A stretch of 64,000 bases of DNA from Agapetus fuscipes (taxonomy: Eukaryota > Arthropoda > Insecta > Trichoptera > Glossosomatidae): assembly GCA_951799405.1 (NCBI GenBank), contig OX637345.1, positions 3,596,001 to 3,660,000 on the forward strand, given 5' to 3'. This document shows, one piece after another, positions 20,805 to 30,179 of this stretch. A program made the translations under genes and the position numbers. Position 1 is the stretch's first letter, and each line of letters begins with the position of its first letter. The notes beneath the pieces were generated by a model. That model was not told the origin of the DNA and made no database searches. It worked only from the letters and a program-made list of their open reading frames with translations.

Positions 20805-21040
20805 ACTTTTTACGAGCTTGATTGTCGCAACAAAGCACCAATTCTCAAACAAGACCCAGCTGTTGTAAGGCTGGATTGACTTTTGGTGACCGGTCTTTGG
20901 TAAACGTTTATGAACTTTTAAACCCAGCAAAGAGAATAATATTTAAAAATATAAATCGTATATTTTTTGTGCTCCGCCGGGATTTTGACAGCCTTTCATT
21001 TACGAGTCCGAAGTGCTACCATTGGACTACGAACCAGTCT
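20805..21040 (-). repeat. tS-A half of the composite SINE
   Basis: Reverse tS-A from CTTGATTGTCGCAACAAAGC to the head CCATTGGACTACGAACCAGT. It lacks the usual GGCTCTTGAGG tail because tS-B replaces it. Confidence 0.88.
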
Positions 21041-21089
21041 CCTAAGGATGCTTAAATTAAAAAAGAGATGGCATTTAAGGATCCATAAG

Positions 21090-21362
21090 TGACACACAAC
21101 GAAGAGGGTTGCGCTTCACATTTTGAAAGGGAAAACCAAAGTAATAGGGCACTCGATTAGACATAGCACCTTTCTTAACAACATCTTCGAAGGCAAAATC
21201 TTGGATAGACGAACAAGAGGTCGGCGAAGAACTTCATACTTCAAGGATGGGAAGCGGCTCATGGATGTCTCCTCCTATTCGCATCTCAAGAGGATGGCAG
21301 CAGACAGAGACTAATGGCTGACACAACAAGGCGCTGCCTTTAGAAGATGATGATGATGATGA
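21090..21362 (+). mobile_element. non-LTR LINE RT C-terminal fragment with GAT tail
   Basis: 21123-21314 encodes KVIGHSIRHSTFLNNIFEGK, then DRRTRGRRRTSYF and YSHLKRMAADRD: the W/IGH..RH...LL..ILEGK..GKRGRGR pattern of a LINE RT C-terminus. A (GAT)n tract at 21345-21362 forms the 3' end. Family undefined. Confidence 0.75.
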
Positions 21363-21400
21363 TGTTGAAGTGACACATATATAATATTTTTGGACACTTA

Positions 21401-21636
21401 GGGCCTGTTGCATCAACCTCCAATCAATTTGATGGATACATCAAATTTGATTGCTTAATTCTGCTAAGGACCTCGGTTAAATATTTCTCGGAAGTTGGTA
21501 TTGTTATGATGGAATTTGAACATGAAAGATGATGTACATCAGCTGATTAACGTATATGCAACCGATTTGTTTTATTTGATGAGAGAAAACACTTAATTTT
21601 GATTTTTGTGTGATTGGAGTTTGGTGCAACGGGCCC
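21401..21636. mobile_element. MITE-2, TTA target duplication
   Basis: 236 bp. Ends GGGCCTGTTGCATCAACCTC and, inverted, GGGCCCGTTGCACCAAACTC, flanked by TTA on both sides (21398-21400, 21637-21639). PIF/Harbinger-type signature; no coding capacity. Confidence 0.88.
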
Positions 21637-21649
21637 TTACAAATTAAAA

Positions 21650-21784
21650 TCCAAAACCTCAAATGAACATAAGCCCCTCAACTTTTGACGACCTTCCCTG
21701 AAACAGGGATGACATTGTCAAATTTAAGAACTTCTTACAGCATAGGTGGTCAGCCTCATACCAACCTTTAAGTCAAGGAATGAC
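21650..21784 (-). repeat. RTE-A 3'UTR fragment
   Basis: Only the 5' part of the 3'UTR: AACCTCAAATGAACATAAGC through CAACCTTTAAGTCAAGGAAT. Confidence 0.85.
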
Positions 21785-21883
21785 ACTTCGGGTAGTTGGA
21801 GCCCAGAAACTCATACGGTGAAGGAATGGCGAATGTTTTTTTTCAAGCTGTCTCACTTCGCTGGGATAGACTGGGAAAGGGAG

Positions 21884-21935
21884 GCTTTGTGGGGGGTGGG
21901 GGGTTGTAACTGGGAGGGGGGTTGGGAGGCAGGGG
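21884..21935 (+). other. G-rich tract with quadruplex potential
   Basis: Successive G runs of 6, 6, 3, 6 and 3 bases (GGGGGGTGGGGGG, GGGAGGGGGG, TTGGG) within about 50 bases. Confidence 0.75.
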
Positions 21936-22202
21936 CGCGCCGCCGCCTAGAGACACCTGTTGGGCGGATCGATATTACAGGCAGTACGCCCATCCACGGC
22001 AACCTGAAAGCAATCTGGATGTAAACATGCTGAAATTCCGGTTAATGAAGTCACTGCTGTGTATATAGGGTAAAGGAAGGATTGAATGGGTATGTAGGGA
22101 AAATAAAGAAAATGGGGAAATTTTGAATATGGAATAGAAAAGAAAACAAAAGATGACAGACAAAAAAAAGAGATCAGCTCGCCTGGTTTGCAGCAACTGT
22201 TG

Positions 22203-22376
22203 GCTCACTTTGCCAATGTCGCCCTTGTTTCAGGGAAGGTCGGCAAGAGTTGCAGGGCTTATGTTATTTGAGATAGGGTTTTTATATTGTAGGTTCACAT
22301 GCGGCATGTGTAAGCGCGAACTTGTTCGTGTCTGCTTATAAGAAAGAATTGAATATGAATGTTAAATGTTATATAT
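22203..22376 (+). repeat. RTE-A 3'UTR fragment
   Basis: From CTCACTTTGCCAATGTCGCC to GAATGTTAAATG; the terminal tandem tail is lost. Confidence 0.85.
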
Positions 22377-22550
22377 GATGACAGTCTTCTTTCAAAAGCG
22401 CTATTAATCTCACGCTCAGCGCTCTATCATAAGTCACAATTAGCGATGAAGAAATCCTTAGTCTAGGACAAGCCATGGATTAGCTGCATGTGAATTACAC
22501 CGTTAGAAATCGAAGGTTTAGTAATAATAAATAATATTGGATGATTTATT

Positions 22551-22828
22551 TGGTGAGCGCTGTTTTTGTGTGTATCACACCTCAAGAGCCCTCTGCGAGC
22601 TTGGTCGTCGCTGTAGAAAGCGCCAATTCTCAAGCAAGACCCAGTTGTTGTAAGGTTGGATGGTCCTTTCAGTGACCGGTCTTTGGTAAAGGTATATGAA
22701 TTTTTTAACTCAGCGACGAGCACATTCGAAATATGAATGGTATATTTTTTGTGCTCCGCCGGGATCCGAATCCACAACCTTCCATTTACAAGTCCGAAGT
22801 GCTGCCACTGGACTACGGACCGGTCCAA
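22551..22828 (-). repeat. tS-A SINE, full length, joined to a 5S-like array
   Basis: Complete reverse copy: tail GGATGATTTATTTGGTGAGC, TGTGTGTATCACACCTCAAG, body, and tRNA-like head CACTGGACTACGGACCGGTC. On the minus strand the 3' end of a 5S-like unit lies within about six bases upstream of its head. Confidence 0.9.
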
Positions 22829-22831
22829 GAT

Positions 22832-22948
22832 GCCAACGACACGCGGTGTACCTGAGCGGTAACCCATCCAAGTACTATCCGCGCCCAATGTTGCTTGGCT
22901 TCGGTGATCTATGGGAACCGGTGCTTTCAACGTGGTAACGTCGTTGAC
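22832..22948 (-). rRNA. 5S rRNA-like unit 1
   Basis: Read on the minus strand, 117 bases with the eukaryotic 5S layout: 5' GTCAACGACGTTACCACG, the internal promoter parts AAGCCAAGCAACATTGGGCG and TACTTGGATGGGTTACCGC, and a 3' end GTGTCGTTGGC. The 5' and 3' ends pair over nine bases (helix I, one G-T). The arm GCGCGG...CCGCG is the insect form. It differs from the two other copies by one base in the A-box region. There is no T-run after the 3' end; a tS-A SINE follows instead. It may be a pseudogene, but the pairing is intact. Confidence 0.8.
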
Positions 22949-23013
22949 GTTTAAGCGAATTTAAGCCACCGAACAGATAATCATTGTTGGGTGAACTTAT
23001 CTGACCGTTCATA

Positions 23014-23130
23014 GCCAACGACACGCGGTGTACCTGAGCGGTAACCCATCCAAGTACTATCCGCGCCCAATGTTGCTTAGCTTCGGTGATCTATGGGAAC
23101 CGGTGCTTTCAACGTGGTAACGTCGTTGAC
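23014..23130 (-). rRNA. 5S rRNA-like unit 2
   Basis: Second unit, exactly 182 bases from the first, with AAGCTAAGCAACATTGGG at the A-box position. The 65-base spacer contains GATAATCATTGTTGGG and is the same between units. No TTTT terminator follows within the spacer on the minus strand, which questions normal pol III termination. Confidence 0.8.
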
Positions 23131-23195
23131 GTTTAAGCGAATTTAAGCCACCGAACAGATAATCATTGTTGGGTGAACTTATCTGACCGTTCATA

Positions 23196-23312
23196 GCCAA
23201 CGACACGCGGTGTACCTGAGCGGTAACCCATCCAAGTACTATCCGCGCCCAATGTTGCTTAGCTTCGGTGATCTATGGGAACCGGTGCTTTCAACGTGGT
23301 AACGTCGTTGAC
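23196..23312 (-). rRNA. 5S rRNA-like unit 3
   Basis: Third unit, again 182 bases on, identical to unit 2 by eye. The spacer beyond it differs at one base (GACCGCTC for GACCGTTC) and ends at 23377, where the array stops. Confidence 0.8.
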
Positions 23313-23377
23313 GTTTAAGCGAATTTAAGCCACCGAACAGATAATCATTGTTGGGTGAACTTATCTGACCGCTCATA

Positions 23378-23649
23378 GCCTTGGTATAATTCTCAATAAA
23401 CATTACTTCACTCGGAATCCACCCACCTGTCATAATTCATTCCTCAGACTTCCCATTCATGTTTCCTCACTTCCCCTCTTCCACTCCACCTTCCCCCACA
23501 GATTCCCTTCCAAATTCCTGCTCCTCTTGACCTTTTAAGCTTCACTAAGGAATTCCAGCTTATTCATATTCAATACTTACCTGAGTATTAATGAAATTCA
23601 GAATGGACCCAATATATAATATAACGATAATATCTAATATTATCCTCGT
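23378..23649. other. no gene seen
   Basis: Pyrimidine-rich then AT-rich; no repeat recognised. Confidence 0.3.
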
Positions 23650-23983
23650 TTCAAATGGCTGTTAATCTGCAATGTAGACGACGTATTCTTATTCTTACTC
23701 TTTCATAATTTTTAATGTAATTAATTTTTTGTGTTCCTTGACTTATAGGTTGGGATGAGACTGACCACCCGTACTGTTCAAAAAATGGTTCGCTTTGCCA
23801 ATATCACCCCTGTTTCAGAGCAGTTCGCCAGAGATACCTACAGGGCTTTTGCTCATTTGTGATTGGGTTTTTATATTGTAGGTCCACATGCGGAATGTGT
23901 TAGCGTGAACTTATAGTATGTGTCTGCTTATGGGAATGCATTTAATATGAATCTTAAATGTAGTATATCTTAGCAACTTTGGT
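23650..23983 (+). repeat. RTE-A LINE 3' end
   Basis: Starts in the last coding bases (AAATGGCTGTTAATCTGCAA), then the 3'UTR from GTGTTCCTTGACTTATAGG to CTTAGCAACTT. Confidence 0.85.
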
Positions 23984-23989
23984 GTTAAT

Positions 23990-24237
23990 GCCAAAGGAGC
24001 CTAGTGGCTGATCTTTCTAGCGTATTTGGAATAGAATAACGTTGGTTCGATCCCCGCTTGTGGAATTAGACCATAACTTTGATCCTGGTTCAACAGATGT
24101 CATTGGTTAGTTACTTATAAATATTTCATTAAAATATGCAATAATTAATTATCAATTGATGATATTAATACCTGTTTCTGGCCTGGCAGAAAAGGTTGGT
24201 GAATTGTATTCCTCTTCACAAATCTATTTAAAAAATA
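23990..24237 (+). repeat. tS-C SINE, full length
   Basis: tRNA-like head CCTAGTGGCTGATCTTTC, B box GGTTCGATCCCCGC, then TTTGATCCTGGTTCAACAGA and the 3' end GTTGGTGAATTGTATTCCTC. This is the best complete plus-strand copy. Confidence 0.78.
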
Positions 24238-24409
24238 ACTGTAAGACTGGATGGGTCTTTGATGACCGTTCTTTGGTACAGACAAATTAATTTTTCAACC
24301 CGGCGAAGAGCCAAATTAAATCCTTTTTGAATGCTCCGCCAGTAATCGAACTCAAGATGTTCCGATTACGAGTCCCTACCGTTAACCACTAGACTACAAA
24401 CCACTCTAA
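24238..24409 (-). repeat. tS-A SINE, tail missing
   Basis: Diverged reverse copy: AATTTTTCAACCCGGCGAAG, GCTCCGCCAGTAATCGAACT, and head CCACTAGACTACAAACCACT. Confidence 0.82.
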
Positions 24410-24477
24410 GCTTCACTCACAAGTCAAAAACTCAACTGAGTTTTTTAAACGGGCTCAGTAGGTTAGGTGTTTTGGAT

Positions 24478-24527
24478 TTCTACATAGCAAGCGAATTCTC
24501 CAGCCACTAAGCCATCGACCGGACTAT
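24478..24527 (-). repeat. tS-B head fragment
   Basis: ACTAAGCCATCGACCGGACT matches the first bases of tS-B. Confidence 0.6.
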
Positions 24528-24842
24528 CAGATCCAGTGGAGCGTACTCCATTATCCTCGTAACTCAAGTCTCCCAGCAAATGGAGGTCCACCATTAAAAA
24601 GCTGCCAGCAGCAGACTTGGCTGGGAGCCAGAGTCTTCCAGTAATTGTTGTACGAACGCGTAGACCACAAAAGATGTATAAAAAATACATGTCTTTTTAC
24701 TGTCGATATAGAACTCTCTTATATATTATTAAATATTCTGCTTTATATATACTTGAGTATATTACATATGTACAAAAAAGTTGTGCCAGTGTATGTATGT
24801 ATTGGAATAACTGAGTGAAAAATTCAGTATAGATCAGGCATG
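24528..24842. other. no gene seen
   Basis: Unassigned; AT-rich from 24670. Confidence 0.3.
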
Positions 24843-25094
24843 ACGTCTAAATCTAAGTTGCAAAGATATACATCATTTGAGATTCATATAAAATGCATTT
24901 CCACAAGCAGACCACGAATAAGTTCGCGCTTAAACATGCCGCATGTGGACCTTCAATATAAAAACCCAATCTCAAATAAACATAAGCCCCGCAACTCTTG
25001 CCGACCTTCCCTGAAACAGGGGTGATATTGGTAAAGTGAACCATTTTTTGAGAGTATGGGTGGTCAGCCTTATACCAACCTATAAGTCAAGGAA
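24843..25094 (-). repeat. RTE-A 3'UTR, nearly complete
   Basis: CTAAATCTAAGTTGCAAAGA through CCTATAAGTCAAGGAATC, directly followed by a tS-A tail. Confidence 0.9.
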
Positions 25095-25095
25095 T

Positions 25096-25240
25096 CATAA
25101 TAATATTAGAATGATTTATTTGGTTGGCGTTGTTTTTGTGTGAATCGCACCTCAGGAGCCCTCTGCGAGCTTGGTCTTCGCAGTAGAAAGCACCAATTCT
25201 CAAGCAAGACCCAGCTGTTGTAAGGCTGGATGGACCTTAT
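25096..25240 (-). repeat. tS-A SINE, 3' half
   Basis: Tail AATATTAGAATGATTTATTT and GAATCGCACCTCAGGAGCCC to GGCTGGATGGACC; head absent. Confidence 0.88.
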
Positions 25241-25259
25241 TACTATTGTATACTATATA

Positions 25260-25549
25260 CTATTGCAACTTAGATTACAGGTTATAGATAATAGACCTTG
25301 CCTTGACTTATAGGTTGGTATGAGGCTGACCACACTTACTGTAAAAAATGGTTCACTTTACCAATGTCACCCCTGTGTCAGGGAAGGTTGGCAAAAGTTG
25401 TAGTCATTTGAGGTTTGGATTTATTTGTAAGTACACATTCAGCATTTGTAAACGCGAACTACACGTGTTTGTTTGTGGGCATGCATTTGATATGAGCTTT
25501 AAATGCTAATATATCCTTGCAACTTAGATTATAGATTACAGACCCGCTT
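25260..25549 (+). repeat. RTE-A 3'UTR plus an extra terminus
   Basis: A short terminus (TTGCAACTTAGATTACAG, 25263) is followed by a 3'UTR copy from TTGACTTATAGGTTGGTATG to CAACTTAGATTATAGATTAC, with a deletion after GTTGTAG. Confidence 0.85.
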
Positions 25550-26534
25550 AAATACAAGGACATAAATGTAAGAATCTAAAGAAATGTCAATTTTTTCACA
25601 AAAATATCTCCAATATTTCATTATTCAGCAAGCGACGCGATCTATAATATCTGTTCTTTATTGTGTTGACAAGAGCTGTCAAGCTTCCCGCCGTTTTCAG
25701 CAATGGCGGCTGTAGTCTCTGCCCTCTGCACATTGTCTATGGTACAAGCGCCATCTTGTCTATGCTACAAGCGCCATCTTGTCTATACTCAAGCGCGCTC
25801 GAGCGGCATCTTGTAGCACGTACCCAGGTGAAGACATCCGTTTCCGTTGTAGTGACGTCATTCTTTTTTATTCCAGCCTGTTATTTTTTAAATGGAGTCG
25901 GAGCATTGAAAATGGCGAGAGAATTTTCGTTGTCATTGGGCTGGTTTAGTTCAATATCTGACCGCCAGACGCGCTAGTCTCACTTCCATACGAAGTTTTA
26001 TTATCTGTCAAGTCTGACACATACATACAGTATCTGACACATACATACAGGACGGGTACGAGGAGGGTTTGAGCATATCTGTCAAGTCAAAAGGAGGTTT
26101 GCATTCAAAACCGTTGTTGTATGGTGTAAGCACGTCGTATTAATGCAAAATAAGATAAGACGTTTACTATTCTTTTTGAATTTGCAAAACAATTGAAACA
26201 GTATACAATGTTGCTCGGGTTAAATAAAAAATAAATAAAAATATTCTAATCACGGATTTCCATTTGACGTAGGTATATTCGAGTACATTTTTAAATGCAC
26301 GAAATTCAGCTTTAAAAGCAAATATTTTCTATTATTATTACCAGTATTAGTGTGTATTTGCGTGTAGTTTTTAGTAATATTTTATGAAAAATAATAAATT
26401 GTTAGTGTCATCTTTGACCCGCAAGTATCGGCTAAATGCTGTAAAGTAGAAAAAAATCCCTGAGTATCAGGAATTTATGAACTGTGGGTGACGTCACAAA
26501 GCAAAGGGATATTTTGAATGTTTGAACTTCTATG
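25550..26534. other. no gene seen; short repeats
   Basis: 25740-25785 repeats CAAGCGCCATCTTGTCTAT. 26026-26078 is the inverted short dispersed repeat of 4172 and 7726. 26478-26518 is the CRE-containing repeat of 960-1010. TGACGTCA also at about 25855. Possibly the 5' flank or an intron of gene 1. Confidence 0.45.
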
Positions 26535-26765
26535 CACAGTCTCTTGTTCTAATAGTCTCATGTTCTGATAGTCTCTTGTTCTGATAGTCTGTATGCTCTG
26601 TGAGTCTAACGGGCTTACAGTCTTCAGGAGTCCGTTGATCTCATGTTCTGTATTGTAATGGCATATGTTGTCCTGATGGCCTCATGGTCTAATGGTCTCA
26701 TGTTCTAATTGTCTCTTATTCTGCTGGTCTCATCTTATGATCTTCTCATGGTCTGTATACTAACG
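26535..26765 (+). repeat. CTCATGTTCTGATGGT minisatellite before exon 1
   Basis: A roughly 15-18 base unit (GTCTCTTGTTCTGATA, GTCTCATGTTCTAAT) repeats irregularly about ten times. It supplies a pyrimidine-rich lead into the splice acceptor at 26781. Confidence 0.75.
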
Positions 26766-26781
26766 TCACGCTGTGCTCCAG

Positions 26782-26968
26782 GATACAGGTCGCCAACATG
26801 ATCGGCGCCATGCCGGCGGTGGCCGTGCGGCACGAGCGGCGGCGCGCGGAGAAGCGGGGCAAGAGGCCCAGCCAGCTGTTCCTGGGCGGACCCTGGCTGC
26901 CGCCCTCGCCCAGCGCCTCCCCCAGCCCGCACCTGGACCGCCTGCCCGAGTACTACCTCTTCGGACGG
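26782..26968 (+). CDS. gene 1, coding exon 1 (two-TM protein, family unknown)
   Basis: Exon bounded by GTGCTCCAG and a donor GGACGG|GTGAGA. The ATG at 26798 sits in CGCCAACATGA and opens 57 codons in phase 0 to the donor. I chose it because it begins the only long GC-rich frame, and that frame joins exon 2 without a shift. The frame is also open for five codons back to the acceptor (IQVAN), so the true start could lie further upstream. The protein begins MIGAMPAVAV, then a basic stretch RHERRRAEKRGKR, a Pro/Ser-rich segment, and LDRLPEYYLFGR at the exon end. High GC and intact coding contrast with the AT-rich surroundings. The last 39 bases and the donor are the start of an 8-copy tandem repeat. 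Confidence 0.78.
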
Positions 26969-27795
26969 GTGAGACAACATTGCTCCATCATCTCTTTGAT
27001 CCTATCAGCAGAATGTGCGTGCAGCGTCATACTAGGAGTCTAGGACGCACCTGGGCCGCCTGCCCGAGTACTACCTCTTCGGACGGGTGAGACAACATTG
27101 CTCCATCATCTCTTTCATCCTATCAGCAGAATGTGCGTGCAGCGTCATACTAGGAGTCTAGGACACACCTGGACCGCCTGCCCGAGTACTACCTCTTGGG
27201 ACGGGTGAGACAATATTGCTCCATCATCTCTTTCATCCTATCAGCAGAATGTGCGTGCAGCGTCATACTAGGAGTCTAGGACACACCTGGACCGCCTGCC
27301 CGAGTACTACCTCTTCGGACGGGTGAGACAACATTGCTCCATCATCTCTTTCATCCTATCAGCAGAATGTGCGTGCAGCGTCATACTAGGAGTCTAGGAC
27401 ACACCTGGACCGCCTGCCCGAGTACTACCTCTTCGAACGGATGAGACAACATTGCTCCATCATCTCTTTCATCCTATCAGCAGAATGTGCGTGCAGCGTC
27501 ATACTAGGAGTCTAGGACGCACCTGGGCCGCCTGCCCGAGTACTACCTCTTCGGACGGGTGAGACAACATTGCTCCATCATCTCCTTCATCCTATCTGCA
27601 GAATGTGCGTGAAGCGTCATACATACTAGGACGCACCTGGGCCGCCTGCCCGAGTACTACCTCTTCGGACGGGTGAGACAGCATTGCTTCATCATCTCCT
27701 TCATCCTATCAGGAGAATATGAGTGTAGCGTCTTACTAGGACACACCTGGACCGCCTGCCCGAGTACTACCTCTTCGGACGGGTAAGACAAAACT
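26930..27795 (+). repeat. 8-copy tandem of the exon 1 end, donor and intron start
   Basis: Unit starts CACCTGGACCGCCTGCCCGA lie at 26930, 27048, 27166, 27284, 27402, 27520, 27634 and 27744, so the period is 118 bases, shrinking to 114 and 110 in the last two. Every copy keeps the sequence for HLDRLPEYYLFGR (copy 5 has GAACGG for GGACGG, copy 3 GGGACGG) and a GT donor. Each also has CTTTCATCCTATCAGCAG, which resembles a splice acceptor. Reading into the intron meets a TAG at 27041, so later donors would truncate the protein. Confidence 0.92.
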
Positions 27796-28127
27796 TTCCC
27801 ATCATCCTCCATTGAACTCCTGGCAGAGGACGCCAGTAGCCCTCCCCGTGTCTAACTATATATTTAAATTGTACATTGAAGCTTTCACGGACGGTTTTTG
27901 TTGACATAGCAATCACTTTTTTCGGGCTATGTAGCCGTGGTCTGGTTGATTCTTTCCGGACAGTTTCACCCATTGCTCCGATGGGCATTATCAGCGGTTG
28001 GCCAGTCGCTGTGATCTTCTTACAAGATCTGCTGTACTAGAAACAACGCTGGCCTTTGAATTAGTGTTGTTGTGTTAACAGTGGGAAATCAAACCGCCAT
28101 TGCTGTGCGAGGAATCAGATTCAATTT
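27796..28127 (-). repeat. Penelope-like terminal repeat fragment
   Basis: On the minus strand (28055-27860): CCAACCGCTGATAATGCCCA, a spacer, then AATGGGTGAAACTGTCCGG, a stem with a CTGATAA...GAAAC core like those of Penelope-like element termini. Upstream flank TTTCTAGTACAGCAGATC. By motif only. Confidence 0.5.
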
Positions 28128-28184
28128 GATCGGCATTGCATTAAATATGAGCCCTAAATGCCAATAAATCTTTACAACCTAGAT

Positions 28185-28998
28185 CAGGGGTCGGCAACGC
28201 TGTGCCCGCGGGCGCACGTGCGCCGGCGGGGGCCCTTTAATGCGCCCTTCCAAGAAATCACGTTTTTTAGCAAACTGAAAAGATCAAAAACTATTTTGAC
28301 ATGGATAATGAGGATGAATTAAATCTCGAAATCATACATGAAGGAACAAAAACTTTTGAAATATTATTGATGAAATAAAATATCCGATTAGAAGGGTATT
28401 ATCTCTTAAAATACACGCGTATCGTACATCAACATATGTATGCAAATCCATATTTTCAACAATTAAGCAATTCAAATCAAAATATAGAAACTGAATGAAA
28501 ATTGTAAATTGGACCATTATATGAGGACAGGCACTTCAAATTATAAGACAGATTTCATCAAGGTGTTGGAAGAAACGCATGACATTAATAATAAGTGACT
28601 AGTTTCTCTTTTACACATATTTTTTTATTTGTAATAACTATCAGTGCTATTCTTAGACATTTTGGTCGTTCGTTCGTCATGACCACGGTCATTCTTACCT
28701 ATCGAACTTTGGTAATATTTGTATGAAGACTAATCAGCTGTTAACTAGCGGCCATCTTGAATTGACAGGTCTTCATACAAATGCATCATTAGTTTGTCAA
28801 AGCGTGGCCTCAACGGACGACTAAAATGTCTAAGAATAGCACCGAATGACTTAAATAGTTGCCTGTATGTACCTATGCCTCATGCAATAAACATATTTTT
28901 TTTATATATCATTTTATTTGCGTCAACCATTTATGCGCCCTTCGGGAGAAAAATATTTTAAAATAAGCCCTTAAGCTGGAAAAGGTTGCCGACCCCTG
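28185..28998. mobile_element. non-autonomous hAT element, 814 bp
   Basis: Ends CAGGGGTCGGCAACGCTGTG and, inverted, CAGGGGTCGGCAACCTTTTC. Both sides are flanked by the exact 8-base duplication ACCTAGAT (28177-28184, 28999-29006), as made by hAT transposases. The interior carries GCGCACGTGCGCCGGCGGGG near the left end, as in other CAGGGGTCGGCAA elements. No transposase frame survives; a second MITE is nested within it. Confidence 0.92.
28645..28842. mobile_element. MITE-3, nested in the hAT element
   Basis: 198 bp with inverted ends GTGCTATTCTTAGACATTTT. Internal arms CTTCATACAAAT are also inverted. Relative at 31678-31899. Confidence 0.85.
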
Positions 28999-29015
28999 AC
29001 CTAGATTATAGATTA

Positions 29016-29137
29016 TTTCACCTATGGAAATTATTTACTTGTGAATTATTTACGTATAAACGGTGCCTCATCAAAAATGTAACTGTTGATGGGAAAGTTG
29101 ATGGTCAGCTTATCCATTTAATATTTGAATAAAGTAG
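29016..29137. other. no gene seen
   Basis: Short AT-rich spacer. Confidence 0.3.
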
Positions 29138-29558
29138 TATATCGACGGTTAAAAGTTAATAGGGGATAAGCGACATTAACATAATTAATTAGGAGAGCAG
29201 TTTAAAGTTTGGTATTGCAGAAAAATGGCATAACTTTTTTATTTGTTATCATATCGTTAAAATCAAAACAGCTCTAAAATTTACAAAAAAAGGCATTTAT
29301 TTGATTTCCTATTAATGTCGTTTTACGATTTTTTTTATGTCACAAGCGCCTTTAGGACAAAAAAAGCCAAAATCATGTCGGTTACACAAAAATCATACTT
29401 CGAAAACACAGTTGTTTGCTTGGGCATAAACAACAAAAAAATCATCGTAGAGCTATGGGAGTTTAGAAAGAGCGGAAAACTTTAAGTAGGATAGCATTCA
29501 TAACTCATTTTTTACCAAAACGTCGCTTATGCCCTACTTCCTTTTAACCGTCGATATA
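29138..29558. mobile_element. MITE-4 (TATATCGACGG ends)
   Basis: Inverted ends TATATCGACGGTTAAAAG at both borders with a subterminal GGGGATAAGCG / CGCTTATGCCC pair. The TA at the tips may be a mariner-type target duplication. The copy at 8427-8738 shares the interior. Confidence 0.82.
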
Positions 29559-29788
29559 TGTTTATGCATTGTTTATGAACGTTCAAGGTTTATATTTCGG
29601 ATTAGCTTTCATAATCAAAGCATGGATTTTGCATCCAGGGCCTATGTTAGCGTGATCCCTTTGTGATGAAATGCAGTGTACCTACATCTCCTGGCTATAT
29701 ATAAGCCATAAACAGCTTTGTGTTAGGTGCTTTGAACGTTCCATTGATACACTAGCAGATGTGTAAGCCCTCGTTACGCTGTGTAGAG
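29559..29788. other. no gene seen
   Basis: Unassigned intron sequence. Confidence 0.3.
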
Positions 29789-29811
29789 CTACAATCTATA
29801 ATCTAAGTTAA
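29789..29811 (-). repeat. RTE-A terminal scrap
   Basis: CTACAATCTATAATCTAAGT only. Confidence 0.55.
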
Positions 29812-29818
29812 TCAAAAG

Positions 29819-30155
29819 CCCGGTCGATAGCTCAGGTGGTAGAGTGCTTGCATTCCATGCCGAAAGCTCGGGTTCGAATCCCACCGAGGGTGTCAGAAAT
29901 GATTTCCCGTTTCGGTGTTTATTTCAAACCCCAAAATAAAATACCGGCAAGGTTTACTCAGCCTTCACAAGAAATGAGTACCAGCACTCTCGGGAGCTGG
30001 GAAACCTCCACTTCAACTGAAGTGGTTGGCGCAAGGCCGGCCCCCTTACCTGTAAAAATAAATAGGTTCAACTCGCCACATGCGACCCCTTTGGGGATAA
30101 CGCGGCAAGAAGTTACACTATATGTGTAGCTTAGTTGCGTTTTTTTGCGTAAGTT
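29819..30155 (+). repeat. tS-B SINE, full length
   Basis: Reference copy: head CGGTCGATAGCTCAGGTGG, B box GGGTTCGAATCCCACCG, body TTTCCCGTTTCGGTGTTTAT, and tail AAGAAGTTACACTATATGTG with TTAGTTGCGTTTTTTTGCG. Confidence 0.92.
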
Positions 30156-30179
30156 AATTCTGCCCTGAAAACTAATCCT

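Larger units (their letters stand above)
22832..23377 (-). repeat. three-unit 5S-like tandem array, period 182
   Basis: Three almost identical 182-base units, each a 117-base 5S-like sequence plus a 65-base spacer. Near-identity including the spacers suggests recent amplification or an assembly collapse of a longer cluster. Confidence 0.88.
28128..29015 (+). repeat. RTE-A terminus split by a hAT element
   Basis: 28128-28184 (TGCATTAAATATGAGCCCTA to CAACCTAGAT) and 28999-29015 (ACCTAGATTATAGATTA) form one RTE-A 3' end when the hAT and one duplication are removed. Confidence 0.85.

Noticed and set aside
22463..22930. 155-codon open frame on the minus strand, the longest in the window
   Set aside because: It runs through a reversed tS-A SINE and the 5S-like unit; its residues match other SINE read-throughs (CDTHKNSAHQINHP), so it is not a gene.
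26773..27090. 105-codon frame overlapping exon 1 in another phase
   Set aside because: GC-rich sequence gives a shadow frame; only the 26798 frame joins exon 2 and gives the membrane protein.
26930..27795. CRISPR-like regular repeats
   Set aside because: Repeats are 118-base whole-unit tandems without unique spacers, and lie in a spliced eukaryotic gene.
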